NCBI RefSeq assembly: GCF_009711205.1
Contig: NZ_WMIG01000014.1
Coordinates: 1 to 64,000 of the forward strand
Length of the DNA: 64,000 nucleotides
Reading direction: 5' to 3'
Source of the DNA: Paracoccus litorisediminis
GTDB lineage: Bacteria > Pseudomonadota > Alphaproteobacteria > Rhodobacterales > Rhodobacteraceae
Below the pieces are notes generated by a model that was not told where the DNA came from, did not search any database, and worked only from the letters and a program-made list of their open reading frames with translations. Position 1 is the stretch's first letter. Every line of letters begins with the position of its first letter. Both the position numbers and the translations under genes were made by a program. This document shows positions 45,417 to 53,085 of the stretch, in pieces.

Positions 45417-45704
45417 GTGAGTGAAACTCCGAGGCAGGCCCCCCTTTCGATAAATGAACAGTTCGCGGCACTATCTGCGCCGATGCTGTGTCTGATGCTG
45501 GACAGTGAAAGCCGGCACGACCCCGCAGTAAACCGTGCCCTGACGGATCTGACCTTGGACAGGCATATGATGAACCCCAGAGCCCCATCGGTCAGAGAGA
45601 ATGATCGGGCGGAAGTGGTGCGTCGAAGCGTCCCGCAGACGCTCGGTCGGCATCTTAACATGCAATTGCATGTTTTATCCCGCCATGTTAGGGCCGGTGG
45701 ATAG
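45417..45704 (+). CDS. Hypothetical protein, 95 aa
   Basis: GTG 45417, with GAGG upstream, begins MSETPRQAPLSINEQFAALS. The product is hydrophilic, with a single Cys, several His (SESRHDPAV, LDRHMM, LGRHLNMQLHVLSRHVR) and a basic C-terminus. No signal or membrane segment is present. Family unknown. It sits between the receptor terminator and a second TonB receptor gene 44 nt downstream, and may be cotranscribed with the latter. The His-rich C-terminal half would suit metal or heme binding but this is speculative. Confidence 0.45.
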   Translation: MSETPRQAPLSINEQFAALSAPMLCLMLDSESRHDPAVNRALTDLTLDRHMMNPRAPSVRENDRAEVVRRSVPQTLGRHLNMQLHVLSRHVRAGG

Positions 45705-45748
45705 CCACGAACCGCGTTCCAAGCCAATCAACCTACAGGAGATTGATA

Positions 45749-47722
45749 ATGGCGCGTGAACGCATTCCGATAACCGTCTTGCTGCTGGCGACCTTGCCGA
45801 TGCCCGCATTGGCGCAAAGCGAAACCTCTGAACAACAATCCACCGCGGGCGGTGCTATCGTTCTGGACCCGCTGATCATGCGGGCGCGTGACGATGACGG
45901 GAATGCTGCAGATCGCGGTACCAGCCAATATGTTGCGGATGCCGAGCTGGACCGGGCCCGCATGGGCGATCTCAAGGATCTGTTCGCGGGGATTGCATCG
46001 GTTTCCGTCGGCGGCGCGATCCCGGTGGCGCAGAAGATCTACGTCAACGGCGTGGACATGCTGAACCTTTCGGTCACCGTCGATGGCGTCCTGCAGAACA
46101 ACCGCATCTTCCACCATGTGTCGGCCAATGCCTTCGATCCGGGATTGATGAAGTTCGTTCGCGTCGATGCCGGGGTCGCGGCCGCCGATGCCGGCCCGAA
46201 CGCGATGGCCGGTGCCGTGGTGATGGAAACGGTCGATGCCGCCGACATTCTTGCCGATGACCAGAACATCGGTGGCAATGTCCGCCTGTCCTATGCCGAC
46301 AGTGGCAAGACCTTTGGCCGCTCGGCCACGATCGCCGGACGCCACGACGGCCTTGAGTGGTTGGGCTATCTGAAGGCCGCGACGGGCGATGATTACGAAA
46401 CCGGCGCCGGTGATACGGTCGCCGGCTCGGCGGCGGATCTGCAAAGCGGCCTGCTGAAGATGGCCTATGAGACCGAAAGCGGGCACCGCGTCGAACTGTC
46501 CGGCCAGCGGATGCAGGACGATGCCCTGCGCCCCTATCGCGCGAATTTCGTCGGGGACGGCCGACCGTTCCCCCTGCGCCGCTATGACACGGATCGGCGT
46601 ACCTACGCCCTGTCCTATGAAAACACCCAGGCCGATGGCATCTGGGACCCTCGTGCCGTCATCGGCTATTCCGAGGTGGATATCGGGGTGGACCAGCCGC
46701 TGGAACCCGAGATCGGAACAAGCCGGGGGTTGAACAAGACCCTGTCGGCAACGATCGAGAACCGATTCCAGCTTTCGGACAGCGACAGCGTGGTCGCGGG
46801 AATCGACTATTACGACCGCAAAAGCCGCTATCGCGACGCGGTCTCGGGCGACGTCACCGAAAGCGCGCAGAATATCGGCATCTTTGCGCAGGCGCGACTT
46901 GAGCCCAGCGACAGGCTGTCGGTGTCGTTCGGCGCGCGCTGGGATCACCAGAATTTCACCGGCACGACCGGATGGGAGGACAGTTTTTCGGGGTTCAGCG
47001 GCAATGCCTCGGTCTCATATGCCGTCACCGACGGGTTGAGGCTGCGTGGTGGCGTTTCCTCGGTCTTTGGCGGCGTGACGCTTGAGGACAACTTCATCTT
47101 CAATCCGGCATGGGATTACACCGGCCTCAAGGCGGCGCGCGCCGAGAATTATACGCTTGGCTTTGATTATGAGACCGGTGCCGTCCAGCTGGATGGCGAG
47201 CTGTTCCTGACAAAGATCAACGACGCGCGGGTCAGCACCTATAGCGCGAACTCCAATGCCGACGCGGAAAGCCGGGGCTTCAATCTGGGTCTGGGTTACG
47301 GCTGGGACAACGGCTTCTTGCGCGCCAGCTATTCTTACAGCAAGTTCGAGGTGAACGGGGCAGGCTCGGACAGCTACGCCGCCGTCGATCTGGGCACACC
47401 CCTGGGCGGCATCCTTGCGCTGGAGGCGCAGCACAATCCGGCTGGCAGCGCCTTCAGTTTCGGGGGCAGCATCGAGGCGGCGCAGGCCTATGACGACACC
47501 AATATGGATGCCGATCAGAACATCCCCGGATATGGCGTCGTGAACCTGTTCACCGAATATGCCGCCCCTGCGGTCGAGGGGCTGGTGATCCGCGCCGAGG
47601 TCACCAACCTGTTCGACAAGGAATATGCCGATCGCGCGACCTATGGTCAGGACTATTCCAGCGTGACCCCGCTATATGAGCCGGGCCGCACCGTTTCGGT
47701 CGTCGCAACGATGAAGTTCTAG
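45749..47722 (+). CDS. TonB-dependent receptor, FetA/FrpB-like
   Basis: The protein has about 657 residues. AGGAG precedes ATG 45749. The signal peptide ends MPALAQ|SE. The plug sequence KIYVNGVDMLNLSVTVDGVL, QNNRIFHHVSANAFDPGLMK and VDAGVAAADAGPNAMAGAVV is the pattern of the FrpB/FetA group: VNVTVDG, then a FHH motif, then an alpha-gamma pair reading AGxxxAxxGPxAxxGA. The barrel ends TVSVVATMKF with the aromatic terminus. These receptors import ferric catecholates, heme or other metal chelates. It is convergent with the MarR gene (2-nt gap). Confidence 0.85.
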   Translation: MARERIPITVLLLATLPMPALAQSETSEQQSTAGGAIVLDPLIMRARDDDGNAADRGTSQYVADAELDRARMGDLKDLFAGIASVSVGGAIPVAQKIYVNGVDMLNLSVTVDGVLQNNRIFHHVSANAFDPGLMKFVRVDAGVAAADAGPNAMAGAVVMETVDAADILADDQNIGGNVRLSYADSGKTFGRSATIAGRHDGLEWLGYLKAATGDDYETGAGDTVAGSAADLQSGLLKMAYETESGHRVELSGQRMQDDALRPYRANFVGDGRPFPLRRYDTDRRTYALSYENTQADGIWDPRAVIGYSEVDIGVDQPLEPEIGTSRGLNKTLSATIENRFQLSDSDSVVAGIDYYDRKSRYRDAVSGDVTESAQNIGIFAQARLEPSDRLSVSFGARWDHQNFTGTTGWEDSFSGFSGNASVSYAVTDGLRLRGGVSSVFGGVTLEDNFIFNPAWDYTGLKAARAENYTLGFDYETGAVQLDGELFLTKINDARVSTYSANSNADAESRGFNLGLGYGWDNGFLRASYSYSKFEVNGAGSDSYAAVDLGTPLGGILALEAQHNPAGSAFSFGGSIEAAQAYDDTNMDADQNIPGYGVVNLFTEYAAPAVEGLVIRAEVTNLFDKEYADRATYGQDYSSVTPLYEPGRTVSVVATMKF

Positions 47723-47724
47723 GC

Positions 47725-48204
47725 TCACCCGTAAAGCCGGTTGAGGTAGCGGACGAGGTCATAGGCCTCGTCCGTTGTCATATGTGGACCGATGGCGGCC
47801 TGGATGCGGGCGACATAGACCTGCCAGACGCGGTTCTGCAATCCGACCGACATCTCGGTCAGGTGCAGGTTCTGGCCGCGCCCAGCCCCCGGCACGGATT
47901 CGCGCCGGATCAGTCCCGCGCGCTCCATCCGCGCGACATGCCGGGACAGCGCATATTGCGGGATGGCAAGGCGATCCTGCAGGGACAACATCTGCACGCC
48001 GTTCTCGCCCGCCTGTTCGACAGCGTAAAGGATCTCGTACCAGATCGGATCGGGTATTCCCAACTCTCGCAGGCTCTTTTCGATCTCGGGCATCAGGCTG
48101 CGCTGGACACGCAGCAGACCAAAGAAGACACGGTTATAGGCGATACCCGGATCGTCATCGCCAAATTGCGGCTGGCCGGGGGCTGGCGTTTGGGTGGCAA
48201 GCAA
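47725..48204 (-). CDS. MarR-family transcriptional regulator
   Basis: The protein has 159 residues. The winged helix-turn-helix lies at about 55-120 (WYEILYAVEQAGENGVQMLS, IPQYALSRHVARMERAGLIR), with the wing ESVPGAGRGQNLHLTEMSVG and dimer-forming helices at each end. It is tail-to-tail with the FetA-like receptor gene. Its target is unknown; the adjacent receptor or the downstream DUF6525 gene are candidates. MarR proteins respond to small aromatic or redox ligands. Confidence 0.85.
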   Translation of the reverse strand: MLATQTPAPGQPQFGDDDPGIAYNRVFFGLLRVQRSLMPEIEKSLRELGIPDPIWYEILYAVEQAGENGVQMLSLQDRLAIPQYALSRHVARMERAGLIRRESVPGAGRGQNLHLTEMSVGLQNRVWQVYVARIQAAIGPHMTTDEAYDLVRYLNRLYG

Positions 48205-48344
48205 AGTGAAATCCTGAACTGGTTGCGTTCAGGATAGGTCACTTCGCGCAGGACGGCGAGTGATGGTGTCCGCTCTTGCAACAGATTCCACGGGCGCTTC
48301 ATCACTTTTGGACCTCCGGCAGGTGCATGACCCTGCCGGACCGC

Positions 48345-48617
48345 TCAATCGACGGGATAATGGCGCCCCCAGACCTTGAACGCGTCCCTGCGCAGGGTCT
48401 TGCGCTCGGCGGCATCAAGCCTTGCATGCAGCCGAGCCGTTTCCAGACCATCCGCTTTCGCAGCGCGTTTTGATATCCGGACCACCGATCCAGCGCTCCA
48501 GGGTAGGCAAGCCTGCGCCAGCCATTGCCGAAGCTCTGCTGGCAGACGGTCGAAATCATCCATGGAACCGGCGCGTGCCTGTTTGCGCAATGAGGTCGCA
48601 AGGTTGTTGCGGGGCAT
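48345..48617 (-). CDS. DUF6525 family protein, 90 aa
   Basis: The short basic protein begins MPRNNLATSLRKQARAGSMD and continues DFDRLPAELRQWLAQACLPWS and SVVRISKRAAKADG. The D-x-DRLP-x-LR-WL-x-x-A-LPWS pattern is one I recognise from small alphaproteobacterial DUF6525 proteins. It is cytoplasmic and its function is unknown. It lies 40 nt downstream of the CobW-family gene on the same strand and may share its zinc-responsive transcript. Confidence 0.7.
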   Translation of the reverse strand: MPRNNLATSLRKQARAGSMDDFDRLPAELRQWLAQACLPWSAGSVVRISKRAAKADGLETARLHARLDAAERKTLRRDAFKVWGRHYPVD

Positions 48618-48657
48618 TGATCACTTTTCGATCTGGTCGTGGACTGACACGGCGCGG

Positions 48658-49881
48658 CTATCCATCGCGACGCATGCCCCAGACCGGAAACGGATCGGCA
48701 AGATTGGCCCAAGCTTCCGGGTGGAACGCATTTTCCCTGACCAATGCGGCGTCAAGTTCGCGGGTGATCCCGGCCCTGTCCATCCCTGCACCGATGAAGA
48801 CCAGCTCCTGCCGTCGGTCCCCCCAAGGCTCCTCCCAAAGCTCGACCGCAGCGGCAAGGCTGTCGGTCACTGTCGGCCAATGCTGCTTGGGCACTCCGGC
48901 CCACCAGCGTCCAAGCGGGGTTACGGTCGAGATCGCGCCAGCCAGACTGAACTCGGCCACCCAATCCGGCCGGGTTGCGATCCAGAAATGGCCCTTCGCC
49001 CGGATCACGCCGGGCAATTCGCCGTTCAGCGCGGCATGGATGCGAACCGGATCGAAGGGACGCCGGGCGCGATAGACGAAGGAGGAAACACCATATTCCT
49101 CGGTTTCGGGGACATGATGCGCGAAACCGTAAAGCTCCTTGGCCCATAAGGGATGCTCCTGCGCCTTGTCGAAATCGAACAGTCCGGTATCCAGAATACG
49201 CGCCACGTCAACCTGCGAGTAATCGGCCTCGATGACCTCGGCATCCGGGTTGAGCGCGCGCAGGATCTTTCTTGCGTGATCCAATCTCTCGGGCCCCGCC
49301 GCGCCGACCTTGTTCAGGACGATGACATTGGCGAATTCGATCTGGTCGGTCAGCAGATCGACCAGCGTTCGTTCATCCTGCCCTCCCAGACTTTCGCCGC
49401 GTTCGGTCAGGAAATCATGGCTGGCAAAATCGCGCGTCAGGTTCGCCGCATCGACAACCGTCACCATCGTGTCCAGACGTGCCACATCCGAAAGGCTGGT
49501 GCCATCCTCGTCCCGGAAATCGAAGGTCGCGGCAACCGGCAAGGGCTCGGCAATGCCCGTGGATTCGATCAGCAGGTAGTCGAAACGTCCTTCCCCGGCC
49601 AGACGGCGCACCTCGTGCAGCAGGTCATCGCGAAGCGTGCAGCATATGCAGCCATTCGTCATTTCGACCAGTCTTTCCTCGGAGCGAGACAGCTCAGCCC
49701 CGGTCCGGATCAGATCGGCGTCGATGTTCACTTCGGACATGTCATTGACAATCACCGCCACGCGGCGGCCCTGCCGATTGTTCAGAACGTGGTTTAGCAG
49801 CGTTGTCTTTCCCGCCCCCAGAAAGCCCGACAAAACGGTAACTGGAAGCCGAGGTGCACTTGTTCCGGGTATCCTGTGCAT
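48658..49881 (-). CDS. CobW/COG0523-family GTPase, putative zinc metallochaperone
   Basis: The protein has 407 residues. It carries the G1 loop GFLGAGKTTLL at 19-29, the metal-binding CxCC motif GCICC at about 77-81 after EERLVEMTN, the Walker B-like LLIESTGIAEP, and the base-specificity NKVG near 190. The C-terminal CobW domain includes GVSSFVYRARRPFDP. Proteins of this type deliver zinc to client enzymes when zinc is scarce. The Zur-like palindrome 16 nt before the start supports the zinc, rather than cobalamin or nitrile hydratase, branch. Confidence 0.88.
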   Translation of the reverse strand: MHRIPGTSAPRLPVTVLSGFLGAGKTTLLNHVLNNRQGRRVAVIVNDMSEVNIDADLIRTGAELSRSEERLVEMTNGCICCTLRDDLLHEVRRLAGEGRFDYLLIESTGIAEPLPVAATFDFRDEDGTSLSDVARLDTMVTVVDAANLTRDFASHDFLTERGESLGGQDERTLVDLLTDQIEFANVIVLNKVGAAGPERLDHARKILRALNPDAEVIEADYSQVDVARILDTGLFDFDKAQEHPLWAKELYGFAHHVPETEEYGVSSFVYRARRPFDPVRIHAALNGELPGVIRAKGHFWIATRPDWVAEFSLAGAISTVTPLGRWWAGVPKQHWPTVTDSLAAAVELWEEPWGDRRQELVFIGAGMDRAGITRELDAALVRENAFHPEAWANLADPFPVWGMRRDG

Positions 49882-49896
49882 GTTCGCCCTTTTCGA

Positions 49897-49915
49897 AATG
49901 TAATAACATTACATT
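49897..49915. promoter_or_regulatory. Zur-box-like palindrome before the CobW-family gene
   Basis: AATGTAATAACATTACATT consists of perfect 8-bp half-sites AATGTAAT and ATTACATT around AAC. It resembles the AT-rich palindromes bound by Zur in proteobacteria. It lies directly upstream of the CobW-family start, where repressor binding would block transcription when zinc is plentiful. Confidence 0.7.
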
Positions 49916-49921
49916 AAATAA

Positions 49922-50226
49922 ATGAAGCTGCCTCCGGTATGCAAGCGACTTCTGGGGGGACTATCCCTCAGGGGCGCGGCCCCCACATTCCAACCTCGAC
50001 GACGGCGCGGATCGAGACCGCAGAAACCCGCGAGCTTGCCGCTCCTGTCGCGCGCGACCATGGACGTGATGTCGCAATGGCCATCATCCCTAATCCGTGC
50101 GGGATATCTGCGCAGGAAAAGGGTCGGAACTTATCGGTGCGCTCGCGGGTGGTGAGTAGATCCATCTTACAGGTCGTTCAGAGCGAACCCGTGGCTCTGT
50201 CTGACGGAGTTGACGACTTTTCTATA
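49922..50226. other. Intergenic, no gene recognised
   Basis: About 300 nt between the Zur box and the first BioR box. A plus-strand scrap reading TARIETAETRELAAPVARDH has coding-like composition but no start or family match. The AT-rich part from 50210 to 50400 is the bio promoter region. Confidence 0.4.
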
Positions 50227-50236
50227 TTATAGATAA
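50227..50236. promoter_or_regulatory. BioR box upstream of bioB
   Basis: TTATAGATAA matches the core known for BioR, the GntR-type biotin repressor of alphaproteobacteria. It lies 167 nt before bioB in the AT-rich promoter region, and the bioR gene ends the same operon, so autoregulation through this site is expected. Confidence 0.75.
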
Positions 50237-50402
50237 TTTTGAATGATCACTACCAAGCTAAAATCCAGCTCGCATCCGAACATGGCATTGTTATTAATTA
50301 ATATTTCTCTCAAACCACCAATCAGAATGATAGATAGTTTGTGAAATTGCACTTCGCGACAAAGCCCTGTCTCCTCTCTGGAACGGTGAAGGAGGCGCGC
50401 AC

Positions 50403-51335
50403 ATGCAGCAAAAAGCCAGCATTATCTATAATCTGCCCTTGATGGACCTGCTCTATCGCGCCCAGACGACCCATCGGGCGCATTTCGATCCTAATCGCAT
50501 CCAATGCGCCAAGCTGCTTTCGATCAAGACCGGCGGCTGTCCCGAGGATTGCGCCTATTGTTCGCAATCGGCACGCAATGGGGCACAGCTCAGCGCGTCG
50601 AAACTGCTGGAGGTCGAGAGGGTTCTTGCCGAGGCGCGCAAGGCCAAAGAGGCGGGCGCGACGCGTTACTGCATGGGTGCGGCATGGCGGTCGCCCAAAG
50701 AGCGCGACATGCCAGCCGTGATCGCGATGGTCGAGGGGGTGAAGGCCATGGGGCTGGAAACCTGCATGACGCTGGGCATGCTCGACGACCGTCAGGTTGT
50801 GCAACTCAAGGCGGCGGGTCTGGATTACTACAACCATAATATCGACACCTCCGAGCGCTTCTACCCCTCGATCATCACGACCCGCAGCTTTGCCGAACGC
50901 CTCGACACCATCGATCGCGTGCGCAGCGCCGGGATCAATGTCTGCTCGGGCGGGATCATTGGCATGGGCGAAACGGCCGAGGATCGGATCGCCATGATCC
51001 AGATGCTCGCCGATCTGCCTGAGCCGCCGAAATCCATTCCAATCAATATGTTGATGCGCATGGCGGGGACGCCTCTGGCGGATGTGGCGCCGCTTGATCC
51101 GATCGAAATGCTGCGCACCATTGCCACCACACGCATTCTCGCGCCGCGCTCATATGTGCGCCTGTCGGCGGGACGAAGCGAGATGTCGGATGAGTTGCAG
51201 GCCATGTGCTTCTTTGCAGGGGCCAATTCGATCTTTATCGGGGATACGCTGCTGACGGCCGATAACCCCGATGCAAGCAAGGACGCGCAGCTATTCGCCA
51301 AGCTTGGCCTGATGGCCGAAGAGCCGCGCGCATGA
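50403..51335 (+). CDS. bioB: Biotin synthase BioB (radical SAM)
   Basis: This 310-residue enzyme carries the radical-SAM cluster motif C46PEDC50AYC53 followed by SQSARNG. Other landmarks are YCMGAAWRSPKERD, ETCMTLGML, YYNHNIDTSERFYPSI, the ICSGGI-type NVCSGGIIGMGET and late R-rich RILAPRSYVRLSAGR. It inserts sulfur into dethiobiotin to make biotin. GGAGG stands 8 nt before the ATG. It is the first gene of a tightly packed bioBFDAGC operon, overlaps bioF by four bases and is preceded by a BioR box. Confidence 0.97.
   Translation: MQQKASIIYNLPLMDLLYRAQTTHRAHFDPNRIQCAKLLSIKTGGCPEDCAYCSQSARNGAQLSASKLLEVERVLAEARKAKEAGATRYCMGAAWRSPKERDMPAVIAMVEGVKAMGLETCMTLGMLDDRQVVQLKAAGLDYYNHNIDTSERFYPSIITTRSFAERLDTIDRVRSAGINVCSGGIIGMGETAEDRIAMIQMLADLPEPPKSIPINMLMRMAGTPLADVAPLDPIEMLRTIATTRILAPRSYVRLSAGRSEMSDELQAMCFFAGANSIFIGDTLLTADNPDASKDAQLFAKLGLMAEEPRA
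50422..50431. promoter_or_regulatory. Second BioR box inside the bioB coding start
   Basis: TTATCTATAA, the reverse complement of the first box, overlaps codons 7-10 of bioB (encoding I-I-Y-N). It could be a genuine downstream operator acting as a roadblock, or coincidence. Confidence 0.5.
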
Positions 51336-52465
51336 CCGCATTCCCCCGCCATGCCGAACGCCTGTCGGTCCTTGATACGGGTCGGCGTTTGCGCAGCCTT
51401 GTGCCGGCCGCCGGTCTCGACTTCGCCTCGAACGATTATCTGGGACTGGCCGGGTCGGATGTGCTGCGCATGGCGGTCACCGATGCTTTGGAACGGGGCG
51501 TGCCGGTCGGGGCCACGGGATCGCGGCTGCTACGTGGCAACCATCCCGAGCATCTGGCGTTGGAGGCCGAGGCGGCGCAGCTCTTTGGCGCTCAGGCCGC
51601 GATTTACATGGGGGGCGGTTTTCAGGCCAACCAGGCGATCTTTGCCACCCTGCCAATGTCCGATGATCTGGTGCTGTACGACGCGCTGATCCATGCCAGC
51701 GCACATGAGGGGTTGCGCCTTGGCTCGGCGCGGGCCGAGGTGTTTCGCCACAATGACGCGGACGACGCCGAACGGATCATCTCGGCCTGGCGGCTGGCCG
51801 GCGGGCGCGGGCGGGTCTGGATAGCGCTTGAGACCGTCTATTCCATGGAGGGCGATTTCGCGCCCTTGGACGATTTCGCCGCCGTGGCGGCCCGCCGCGA
51901 TGCGGTGCTGGTCCTTGATGAGGCCCATGCCACGGGGGTTTATGGCACCCTTGGTCGGGGGTTCGCAGCAGGGATCAGGGATGTTCCGACGGTTGCGCTG
52001 CACACCTGCGGCAAGGCCCTTGGCGCAAGCGGTGCCCTGATCTGCGCCGATCGCGCGCTGATCGACACCCTGATCAATCGTGCGCGACCCTTTATCTTTG
52101 CCACAGCGCCCTCGCCCTTGATGGCATCTGCGGTCACCCGGGCGCTGGCGCATCTGCGGGGCAATCCCGAATGCATCCAGATGGCGGCAAGACTGCGCGC
52201 CCATGCGCATGAAGCCGCGCGTGGACTTGGGATCGAACTGCCGCCCAGCCAGATCCTGCCCATTGTCATCGGTTCCGATGAGGCTGCGCTACGGGCCGCG
52301 CGGCATCTGCAGGACCGGGGCTTTGACGTGCGCGCGATCCGCCCGCCGACCGTCCCCAAAGGCACCGCACGGCTGCGCATTTCCATTACCGGTGGCGTGG
52401 GCCCCGACGATATCGACGCGCTCTTCGCCATGATCGGTGACCTCAAACGGAGGGATTTCCAATGA
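51332..52465 (+). CDS. bioF: 8-amino-7-oxononanoate synthase BioF
   Basis: This 377-residue PLP enzyme of the alpha-oxoamine synthase family shows LDFASNDYLGLAG near 27, VGATGSRLLRGNHPEHLALE, VLDEAHATGVYG near 193 with the cofactor-stacking Asp/His, and HTCGKALGASGAL with the Schiff-base Lys. It condenses pimeloyl-ACP with alanine. ATGA overlap with both bioB and bioD suggests coupled translation. Confidence 0.96.
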   Translation: MTAFPRHAERLSVLDTGRRLRSLVPAAGLDFASNDYLGLAGSDVLRMAVTDALERGVPVGATGSRLLRGNHPEHLALEAEAAQLFGAQAAIYMGGGFQANQAIFATLPMSDDLVLYDALIHASAHEGLRLGSARAEVFRHNDADDAERIISAWRLAGGRGRVWIALETVYSMEGDFAPLDDFAAVAARRDAVLVLDEAHATGVYGTLGRGFAAGIRDVPTVALHTCGKALGASGALICADRALIDTLINRARPFIFATAPSPLMASAVTRALAHLRGNPECIQMAARLRAHAHEAARGLGIELPPSQILPIVIGSDEAALRAARHLQDRGFDVRAIRPPTVPKGTARLRISITGGVGPDDIDALFAMIGDLKRRDFQ

Positions 52466-53085
52466 CTTCGGCCCTGGTCGTGACCGGCACAGATACCGGG
52501 ATCGGCAAAACCATCTTTTCGGCTGGCCTGACCAAAGCCCTGAATGCGCAGTACTGGAAGCCGGTGCAGGCCGGGCTTGAGGAAGAGACCGACAGCCAGA
52601 TCGTGGCGCGGCTGAGTGGACGTCCCGTCCTGCCCGAGGCCTATCGTCTGAAACGCCCGGCCTCGCCGCATCTCGCTGCCGCAGACGAGGGTGTCGTCAT
52701 AGACCCCGCCCGCCTGCAATTGCCTGATGGCGCGGGCCCCTTGGTCGTCGAAGGGGCTGGCGGGGCCTTGGTCCCGCTGCATGAGGGGCTGCTATACGCG
52801 GATCTCATGGCCCGCTGGCAGGCACCGGTGATTGTCGTCGCGCGGACCGGATTGGGCACGATCAACCACAGTCTGATGACGATTGAAGCCCTGCGCGCGC
52901 GCCGGGTCAATCTTCTTGGCATCGCCTTTGTCGGTGACGAAATGGCCGACAGCCAAGCCATCATCTGCCGGATCGGGCAGGTGCGCAGCCTTGGCCGCCT
53001 GCCTCGGCTTGGGACCCTGACACCCCCCACGCTGGCGGCAGCTTTCGGCGGCATCGACCTTGCCACCATCCGGGAGGCGCTGTGA
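52462..53085 (+). CDS. bioD: Dethiobiotin synthetase BioD
   Basis: The protein has 207 residues with a P-loop GTDTGIGKT at 9-17, the substrate-contacting QYWKPVQAGLEEETDS with its Lys, and VVEGAGGALVPL near 96. Together these fix it as the ATP-dependent carboxylase that closes the ureido ring of dethiobiotin. Its stop TGA overlaps the bioA ATG (TGATG). Confidence 0.95.
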   Translation: MTSALVVTGTDTGIGKTIFSAGLTKALNAQYWKPVQAGLEEETDSQIVARLSGRPVLPEAYRLKRPASPHLAAADEGVVIDPARLQLPDGAGPLVVEGAGGALVPLHEGLLYADLMARWQAPVIVVARTGLGTINHSLMTIEALRARRVNLLGIAFVGDEMADSQAIICRIGQVRSLGRLPRLGTLTPPTLAAAFGGIDLATIREAL

